Source: Dunaliella salina (taxonomy: Eukaryota; Chlorophyta; Chlorophyceae; Chlamydomonadales; Dunaliellaceae). Taken from it: a stretch of DNA of 10,830 bases. Below are positions 1 to 8,600 of the stretch, in pieces. A model generated the notes under the pieces. The model was given only the letters and a program-made list of their open reading frames with translations, ran no database searches and had not been told where the DNA came from. Within the stretch, counting starts at the first letter, position 1, and each line of letters begins with the position of its first letter. Made by a program: the position numbers and the translations under genes. The stretch is taken from the NCBI GenBank assembly GCA_002284615.2, contig MU069958.1, forward strand, positions 111,271-122,100. Direction: 5' to 3'.

Positions 1-75
1 CGTGTATAAATGCATGCAAGCAGCTATGCAGGAAGGATTTTTTTTTTAATAAAGCAAGAAGCTCCTTCAAGCACT

Positions 76-498
76 ATTTACACCAGGGTTGCCTAGTTTG
101 AGAATCTTGAACTGTTCGTGAACTTGAACTTTTTCGAACTGTTCGCGAACTTTAAATCGTCAGTTCGAAGAACTTTATGCCCTCTGCCAAAAATGGACCC
201 TTGACACCCCCTTACCACCCCCTTGACACCAGCTTGACACCCCCCTTACAGCCCTTACCACCCCCCCGGACTGACAAAAATACGTCCCTTGTCTTTCCCC
301 ATCATCATTTATGCAAAAGGGGCAAAAGGGAAGAGGGGGAGAGGGGGTACAGAGGTTGAGGTGCAGTTGTCACCCCCTTCCCTGCCTCCTGCCTGCAGGC
401 AAACGCTCGTTCGAACAATCCGTCGAATCACGAACTTTATCGAACTGTCCGCGAACATAATTTGTCAAACCCCCGAACTAGGCAACCCTGATTTACAC
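76..498. mobile_element. Non-autonomous hAT-type element (MITE-like), with 8-bp target duplication
   Basis: The element spans 84-490 (407 bp). Its ends are perfect 15-bp terminal inverted repeats, CAGGGTTGCCTAGTT at 84-98 and its reverse complement at 476-490. It is flanked by a perfect 8-bp duplication atttacac (76-83 and 491-498), which fits the hAT consensus nTnnnnAn; the CAGGG terminus also fits hAT. Subterminal regions are full of GAAC/GTTCG words (for example gaactgttcg near 109 and cgaactgtccgcgaac near 439). The middle is a C-rich then purine-rich stretch (about 195-350). There is no transposase, so it would need one in trans. It sits in the intron downstream of exon D, beside two exon D copies. 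Confidence 0.9.
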
Positions 499-499
499 C

Positions 500-585
500 G
501 CCCTGACGTGCTTCAGCACATTCTCCTTCACACCCGCACACCTGCACTCTGGCACCCACCTGACATGCTCCAGCACTTCCCCTTT
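500..585 (-). repeat. Two degenerate copies of the exon D donor edge
   Basis: The + strand at 500-548 matches exon D's 3' part and splice donor (2681-2730) with few changes: both share ctgacgtgct, then ttctccttcacacccgcac. A second, shorter copy lies at 553-585 (ccacctgacatgctccagca). Both are in the orientation of the gene, about 53 bp apart and about 2.1 kb downstream of exon D. Without the 732-2626 element they would be only about 100-250 bp from it. They lack exon D's 5' part and acceptor, so they are fragments, not usable whole exons. Confidence 0.85.
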
Positions 586-590
586 CTCAA

Positions 591-731
591 ATTTCATACT
601 CAACACATGCAGTGACCACAAGTGTACTGGACAGGAAGAATGTGAGCACTCTCAGCAGCCTGATGCACTCTGCAAGACATCAGTACATGGTGAGACCTGC
701 TAGCTACTCTTGATCAATGGATCCAACATAG
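591..731. other. Intron sequence without recognised feature
   Basis: Ordinary-looking intron sequence between the exon D fragments and the 732-2626 element. I see no coding signal, inverted repeat or clear copy of an exon here. Confidence 0.5.
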
Positions 732-2626
732 TAGGGGTGTTCACGCCCCGAGGTGACTTTTACCAAACGACTTGATAATTTAACAATAGGTGCACATTTG
801 GTAAATATTAAGGGCTGCAAAGTTGGAATTTCGAAAATCGGCCCGGGAGGGTCTCAGGGGAGCTCCCAACCTCGTTTCAGGTCAGATCATGGGGTTACCA
901 CACATACTCTTTAATAACTGGCCAGGGAACAGCCCAAACCTTGCCACTTTTGTTTAAATGGGTACCTTAGATTGAGATCTACCTAGAGGCTGCTTGTGGG
1001 AAACAACCCCAGTTTGGGCTTGCCTGGCCTGGAAAATTGTGTTTTTTGCCCATTTTGGCCATTTCGCCCACTCAAAACATGGCATACAAGATGTGGAGTG
1101 CTGTTTCCCTGTCCCTGACTTGGCATAGGTTCTTGGCATAGTATGATACAATAGCATGAGCAAATTGGGGCGGAAACAATCTTGCCCAAGGCTGATGCAT
1201 GCCATAATTGTGGCTTTCAAATGCTCAAAATGTATGTTTGAGTCCCCCCCTGACCAGCCAGGCAATATTTTTGGGCAATTTTTGTTGCAAACCTTTTCTG
1301 ACATCACAAGGTTTCCAGCGGTGTGCTATTTGACCGAAACGGATGACTTTCAAAATGACCCCCTTTTTGAGGTGCTCATTTGCCGAAGTGCTGACACAAA
1401 AAATGGGTTTTAGCGCATCAAGTGCCTTCAGGATGATTGTTGTGGCACGAAACTCGGCAAAGGGGTCCAGCATGGTGATTTGAAGGGGTTGTGTGTGTGG
1501 GAAATTGGGAGTGTGCAGGTGTGTGGGTGCCTGCTGGGGGAATCGTGCTCATTTTTCAGGGTTTAATGCATGCAGGGTGTGGTATAGCATGCTGAAGGTG
1601 GTGTCTACACTTGTCCAGAACGAAAATCTGCGCATGCCTTCATGCCATAGATAAGCACAGCTGAGGGGTGGCACCTATAACAGCCCATCGTGGCAAGCCG
1701 TTAAAAATCATGACAGCTGTCCACAGCCCTTGCTTGAGTACACTACCTTGACCTGCTCCCTAGCCCTTGCATACCATCCCCTGAAAATTTTTTCCAGACC
1801 TCACAGGTAACCATAGCCACCTTCTAACACAGGGCCTGCAAGGTTTGGGGCAGCGCATGGTCAGCTGTCCAGCTTTTTGCGTATTGGTGATGAGCATGCA
1901 GGGGTGGTGTCAGGTGTGCTGCAGAGGTGCCCTTTGGCCTCAATTGCGTCCATTTTGACCTTGTTGGCCCTTGCATGTGCTCCTTGAGTGCAGGAGAGCA
2001 CCCATCAGGCCGGCTGGGGTGCTTGCGTCAGCTGCGTGCGCATCAGACCCCTTGCCACCCACTCAGCATGTTCCCAGCCTGCAGCTGAAGCAGCCTGGCC
2101 ACAGGATGTCCTTCCTCATGTTTTGTTACAGGTCTGGGACAGGGTGGGGCAGGCTGACCGAGCTCCTGCTGACTCCAGGGTGCTCTTTCTTGCTGGTCAA
2201 ACCTCTGCGACAGCTGCTGGCGCTCCAGCCATGTGTATTCGCTGCCCCAAAATTTAAACAATGATTCATTGATTAACAAAAAGTACTCGTCCCCCAAAAG
2301 CGGCGACTTTGGTGGCACGTCAGGAAGGCGATGCCGTTTGACCTGTCAAAATTTCGAGCCTGACAGCTGGTGCACTGGGCTCATAAAACAAGTTCAGACG
2401 GACTTTTTAATTTACATTTAATTAGTTCGAAACCCTAAACTGAGCTCCACATGTTTTTTGGGGAGGGGGTCCGGCCTATGTCTGAACTCCCACCTCCTGT
2501 ATCTCCCCAGCCACTGCACCATCCCAGATTCTGAAACCAGTTTTGCTGCCCCATTTTGCATCATAAAACCACTTATGAAGTCAAAAATGGGATTGGAGCA
2601 ACTTGGTCTGGGGGTGAACAGCCCTA
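732..2626. mobile_element. Probable hAT-like DNA element, 1.9 kb, no recognisable transposase
   Basis: The ends are imperfect inverted repeats: TAGGGGTGTTCACGCCC starts at 732, and the reverse complement of the sequence ending at 2626 begins TAGGGCTGTTCACCCCC (15 of 17 identical). Both fit the hAT-type start YAGGGSTG. Immediately outside is a 5-bp direct repeat, catag (727-731 and 2627-2631). A perfect 8-bp duplication is not present, so superfamily and exact borders are less certain than for the other two elements. Inside are open frames of 80-120 codons on both strands (for example minus 1225-1473, minus 954-1307, minus 2043-2318). None resembles a transposase or other family I know. They could be captured host fragments or chance. 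The element lies in the intron downstream of exon D. Confidence 0.6.
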
Positions 2627-2684
2627 CATAGGTAGGCTGGCCATCACCTGCTCCATATCATGACACACACTAAGGCACACCCAC

Positions 2685-2805
2685 CTGACGTGCTCCAGCA
2701 CCTTCTCCTTCACACCCGCACGCCTGACCTCCTCTGCCACCTCCGCCAGCGCAGCCTCGCCCTCCTTGCCTTCTGCACTGGATGCCACCGCTGCAGCAGA
2801 AGTGC
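2685..2805 (-). CDS. CLPB: ClpB exon D: Ala/Glu-rich linker and pre-FRPEF helix
   Basis: 121-nt exon, acceptor gcctgcag before 2805, donor gtgggtg from 2684. GC completes the Gly codon opened by exon C, then the exon reads [39 protein letters not shown], and AG of a last split codon (R or S). The VKEKVLEHV helix matches the position just before the FRPEFxNR segment of ClpB, which should be on the next exon, before position 1. The first two thirds is low-complexity and has no counterpart in the short bacterial ClpB loop. Assignment rests on phase, splice sites, context and the last helix, so it is less certain than the other three exons. Confidence 0.82.
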
Positions 2806-5559
2806 CTGCAGGCAGCAGTCAGGATAATTGCAAAAGCTGCTTTAATTGGCAGCGCCGGGGGTCATGACCTGCTCCAGGCTTGAGGCGGAAGGAAAGAGGC
2901 CCGCGAAACAGGGGTACACAAAGGATCTGTCTCATTTTTGTGGGAACCGGTGGGGCATGAGCCCTCCACATCAGGAACAAAGGTGAGGCAGGGCGGAGCC
3001 CCCAGCAGATTCGGACTGACGAAAGGCCATCGAAGGCCGCGCAGCCTGTGACCCTTACCATCAGGAGCAGGCCTGTACACCCACGCCGTCTTTCAGAATT
3101 CTGACCGTCTAAACGGTTCGGTGCACGGTTCGGTTCGGTTCAAATCGTAAAAGACGCTTTCAGGAAACAGACGGTAGCAAATCGACCAGTTCGGTTGCAC
3201 CGTCGGACTCGGCTGTTCAGCTCGCTGCTTGCATGGCTGTGCTTGCATGGCCGCCATCCATGTCTGCAAGCAATTTCTAAATTTCCAGTACCTTTATTTA
3301 TATTTAAAGGGTGCAAAATGCAAGTGCAAGGCAGGGCCAGGAAGCAACAGAGGCTTGCATTGGGGGGTTCTTCAATGGATGGAGCTGAAGGCCCCCAGTG
3401 GGGAAGGAGGGGGCTAGACAAATTGGAGGAACTTGAGTTTAGGGTTGCAGTTTTACAGTTTTTGGGTCTTTATTATTATTTTGTTTATACAGAGGAGTTC
3501 AGACACTCCCAACGTGACATTTTGGTAAGCGAGCAAAATTGCCGGACCGTATCGACCATCGAACCGTCTCACACCGTTTAAACGGTCCAGAATTCAGAAA
3601 AGACGGTTGAAAACCGTAAAACGGTACCGAACTGTAAAATCGTACAGCGAACCGTCCACCGTGGGTGTACAGGCCTGATCAGGAGGCAAGGCATATGCAA
3701 AAGCTTGGTACAAAATTTCCGTTCTAAGTCCTTCGAAAACAGAGGAAATGGATAGCACATGCAAATGGTGGGCTCAGGGCTTGGTTCATGAAAAAAGGCA
3801 GGAGCCACTGCCAGCCCAGCCTCGCCCTCCGCGCCTTCTGCACTATATGCCACTGCTGCAGCAGAGAGTCTGCAGGCAGGAGTTGGTTGCAAGCTCTGTT
3901 CCAGGGTTGGCTGTTTGACGCATGTAGGGATTTATGCACTGCTGCAGCAGAGGTGCCTGCGAACAGGAGTTGGCTCTGGGCACTGTTTGGATGCACACAT
4001 AATTAGAAGAGAAGGCACTTGAAGGGTGAAATGGATGTGGGCACCACAGGGAATGAGCCTGCAGGCAACATTTGGGGTACAGAACACTCTCGCAGATGTC
4101 TAAAGTACAGACTGCAAGGCATGCTGAGCAATTGACAGAAAAAAGCTGCTGGTGTCATTGGGCAGCCTTTCCTTTTCCATCGCTGAGCATGAACTCATAG
4201 GAACAACTTCGCAATTCTTCAGGTTTGGAAAGGAGTGAGCGGCACAGCAGTGATCAAGAGCGCAGCAACACAAAACTATAACGGGGGGTAAGAGGTTGCA
4301 TCGGGAACCAGCTCCTGTTTGTGACACAGCCCTGTTGCGGCGTTGTCATACTTGCACAGATGCATCTGCATGGGTGCAAATTGCAACAGTGCATATTGCG
4401 CAGGGACACGCTGCTACCCAGCACAGAGCCCAGGGACGGATGGAAGCTTCCAACTCATCTTCATGCTTCAAACACGCAGAAGCAGATACAATCACTTAGT
4501 GTTATGCTTGCGCTTAACACAAGGTAGCCACTCTATGCTCAGCATAAATGCAATGCACTCTATGTTCATTCCTAGCACACAAGCACATGCAAGCACGAGC
4601 ACCCGACACAGAGACCAGACCAAGGCAGCCAGCGCTTTCAGCCGGGATGGTTTGTTGGTTCTACTGTGGAGCTCTGTGGTGGCGTTCCATGGTAGCCATA
4701 TGCTGCATGATGCCATCGCAGTGTGTGATGCATTGGGATCGGCATATAGCGCTACATGAGCCAAACCTTTAGCGCTACATCGCTATGTAGCGCTGTGTTT
4801 GTATTTCAGCCAAATATATAGATCAGCATACAGCGCTATTTCCCAAAATTGTATAGCGCTATACAGCGCTACGTTAAATATGGCATTATTAGCAAATGCG
4901 GATCTTTGGTGATGCATGATGCACAAGCAAGCCTTGAGCAAATTAATGGGCGAGGGGGAAGTCTAGTGGTGCTGCCAATCCATTTGCTGACTTTTCACGC
5001 ATTGGAATCAGTGCCAGCTGGTGAGTTTCTTTGACAGATGGCCTCTCCGCCTCCGCATCCGAACGAGCGCTGGTGGGCACCCTGCATGCGTTTGAGCAGA
5101 GGTGCATGCAGACTAGAAAGGATTTGACTCACTAGCTGAAGTGCAGCAGAGATTGCCGTGCATCTATTCCTTGTGTGCTTGTATCACATGTGCTGACCAA
5201 AAAAACGCAGACTGCCAACAAGGAACATGGAGGGCGCACCCCATCTGAGACTCTCTCCGCTGTGTCCATGGTGCTGAACACCTAGAAAGGTCTGTGTATT
5301 CAGCAACATGGACACAGCAGGGAGTCTTATATGGGGTGACTAGTGGTAAATCCCAGTTGCAAAGCTTGGCGATGCGGCAGAAGCTGGGCGCATGGGTGTC
5401 TAGCTCTGGCTCTGCACGTCAGTGCCTGCACGGCAAAAAGTGGAAATGCTTGGCAGCCACCTCACCATCATTTGATGAGCAGCCCTGAAGCAACCCTGCA
5501 TTGAGCAGTAAGATCAAGCACATGAATTGATATGCTAGATGCTGATGCTGCTCCAGGAA

Positions 5560-5621
<62 letters not shown>

Positions 5622-8600
5622 TTGCCTTCCTCTGCAGCCTTGTCTGTGGGCTTGGTGAGCTGATCAAAGATCTCGGCAGACCCGAGGTTGGAGGTCATGA
5701 TGATGACCGTGTTCTTGAAGGACACTGTGTGGCCCTGTGTGTCTGTGGAGCGGCCGTCATCCAGGATCTGGAGCAGCACCTGTAGGGACGTGAAGCCAAG
5801 CCAGAAAAATCATGATGACCACTGTATTCTTGAAGGTCACTGCGTGGCCCTGTGTGTCTGTGGAGCAGCCATCATCCAGGATGTGGAGCAGCACCTGTAG
5901 GGACGTGAAGCCAAGCCAGAAAAATCATGATGACCACTGCATTCTTGAAGGACACTGTGTGGCCCTGCGCGCCTGTGGAGCAGCCGTCATCCAGGAACTG
6001 AAGCAATTCCTGTGCGGACATGGAGCCGACCAAGGAATCCATAATGAAATCATAAGGGCGACTGTGTTATTGAAGGACACTGTGTGGCCCTGCGCATCTG
6101 CGGAGCAGCTGTCGTCCAGGAACTGGAGCAGCACCTGCACCATGGCCATGAAGCCGAACCACAAAATCCACAGTAATGACACAGTGTGTCAGTAGAACAG
6201 CCGTCATCCAGGATCTGGAGCAGCACCTGCAAGTTTATGAAGCCGAGCTGGAGAAGTCATGACGACGAATACTTTCTTGCAAGAGATCATGTGGCCCTGT
6301 GTGTTTGTCTGTAAAGTGGCTGTCATCCAGGATCGGGAGCAGCTCCTGTGTGGTTGAGTAGCCGACCCAAAAAATTCATGATGACGTCATAAGGACGACT
6401 GTGTTGTTGAAAGACACTATATGGCCCTATGTTTTTTGCAGAGCGGCTGTCGTAGAAAGTTCTGGAGCAGCACCTGCAAGGAGATGAAGCTGATCCATAA
6501 AAACCATGATGATGACTGTGTCTTGAACAGGGTCTGGCTTATAATGTCGGTTTTCATAGTCTTCATTAATTAAGCTATGATATTATGATGTCGGTTTTCA
6601 TAGTCTTCATTAATTAAGTTATGATATAAGTAGCACTTCTGCTTAGTCATTGGTGTTTGCGACTTAATCAATTTCACGTGCTCCACAGGGGTCCAAAACA
6701 CATTTTGCCCTCCAACCTGTTGAGCTGCGCATTCCACACTGCAGTCATACAAAGCGTAAAGATAGGAACATCAACTGATTGGCAAGCAAGATGGGTGGTT
6801 CGAGATGGGATAGGAAGGAAACATCAAATCTGTGCACTTCTATGTCCAAGCCCAAGCCAACGGGAGTAAGCCTCAAGGTTTGCAATTTTTTGGTATGGCA
6901 TTTTGGTAATAAGATACATTACACAATAAATCATACCAGAAGGGGTCAGCTGAGGCCCCAAATTGGCCAATTTCTGGGAGCTCCTTGCATTTGTGCACCC
7001 CAACTGGCTATGTTCAGCTGGGACTGACTCCTTTGGAGCTTTCTGGAGCACATTAGTATGGAAAAAGCCAGTGGGGGCAGGCAGCATGAACCCCAGTTTT
7101 CACCATTGAATCTCCATCGCCGACCACCTACTGCATCGAATGGGATGATTTTCGTGAAATCCTTTAGTCCTTGTAACAACAGAATATCATTGCCAAAAAA
7201 ATCTGAAGTGAAAAGACCCAGTGATACTCGGTATTGTGTGGCAATTTCAGCAATTTTCCCAATTGCCATTTTCCATGGAGAGAACTGAATCAGGGTTTTA
7301 TGCCCCATGTGAATTTAAGCCCAGTCTGCCCACACAGGGGAACTCAAACGAACCTGAACTTATGCTCTGGTAGCTTGTGACGCCGGCTACACTTATGGGC
7401 TAAAACTGTCCCAAACAGATAAAGTGGCCGAAAGAGTGGACGCACTTCTAATGCAAAAAAAAGGAGCATAATTAGGCATGCATGCTCAGCTGACACCCTA
7501 CATATTGTATCATGTTACTTATCACATAATGAATCCCTGAATGAACAGGTCAGCGGGAATGGACCCCATCGTGCATGATATAATATGTCATAGTGTAGTT
7601 GACATATCAGTTAAGAGAACCAGACCCTATCCTTGAAGGACATGTGCAACCTACAGGGCCACACTTCCTGTGAAGAGAAAAGAAAAGAAAAGTCTACGCA
7701 AGCCAGAGGCCGCGTGCATTCAGGAAAGAGCCCCTAACAAAAGATAGAGGCCTCACTAGGGGGCCCTCTTCCTAAGCTAGACAAAATTAGCCAAGGAGAG
7801 AGAGCAAGAGAAAAACATATGAGGATCCAGAGGATTGCTTGCCATGCCCCTGAGCGCCACCTGTGACCTGAAGCTTGCTAGGGATGAGCAAAAAGGAAAA
7901 GCACAGCCTGGCAAACTTTCCCCCTCCTCAGACTCCACATTGATTTTGCTCAAAGCCCACACCTACCCACTCCCTCACACACCCACCCAAAAAATTGATG
8001 TGTCATGGCATCTGACACTCCCACTCAAATCGAAAACATTTTCATGCAACTTCTCGACCTCATCAAACAGCACCAGCGAGTAGCGCTTGCACTGAACGGC
8101 ATCAGTGAGCAAGCCACCTTTGTCTTTGCCCACAAGGCACACTCATCCGCCTTCTTCATTTCAGCAAACAGTACCACTAGGTAAAGCAGCAAGCCCCGCT
8201 CGGCATTAGTGAGTAGGCCTTTGTCATAGCACACATAGCAACTCACAGTGAACACATCCATACGTGCCTTCTCGATTTCAAAAACAGCACAACTGAGTAG
8301 GGCTCGCGCCGCACAGCAACAGAGAGCAGATTTTCCTCTCAGCCCACATAGCAATGTCCATACTCACATTGAACACATCCACATGCGCCTTCTCGATCTC
8401 ATCAAACAGCACCACCGAGTAAGGCTTGCGCCGCACGGCATCTGTGAGCAGGCCACCTTCGTCGTAGCCCACATAGCCAGGGGGGGCGCCAATGAGGCGG
8501 CTCACTGCGTGCTTCTCCATGTACCTACGGGAAGCATCACAGGGTTAAACTCCTAGTATTAATATGCATTGAGACAGTCGCAGTCCTCATCACTGATATT

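Noticed and set aside
177..359. Proline-rich plus-strand frame
   Set aside because: It lies wholly inside the 84-490 transposon and reflects its C-rich core.
724..2634. Perfect 8-bp target duplication for the 1.9-kb element
   Set aside because: The 8-mers outside the ends (caacatag and cataggta) do not match; only the 5-bp catag is shared, so a hAT assignment is left tentative.
5812..6195. Plus-strand 127-codon open frame (and plus 5688-5900)
   Set aside because: It is antisense to the exon C copies; its internal repetition merely reflects the array.
5810..6532. Array units as mutually exclusive alternative exons of ClpB
   Set aside because: Units lack donors, are truncated at the 3' side, are not multiples of three in spacing, and several carry deletions or frameshifts. 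A true alternative exon would need both borders and an intact frame.
6946..7308. Minus-strand 120-codon frame as a real gene
   Set aside because: No family resemblance, no splice or start context that decides it, and overlapping plus-strand frames of similar quality. Kept only as unexplained intron content.
8025..8354. Minus-strand 109-codon open frame through the exon B copies
   Set aside because: It runs in the exon frame for only parts of the first two copies and is out of frame in the third. It looks like a chance reading across pseudo-exon fragments, with no promoter or splice logic.
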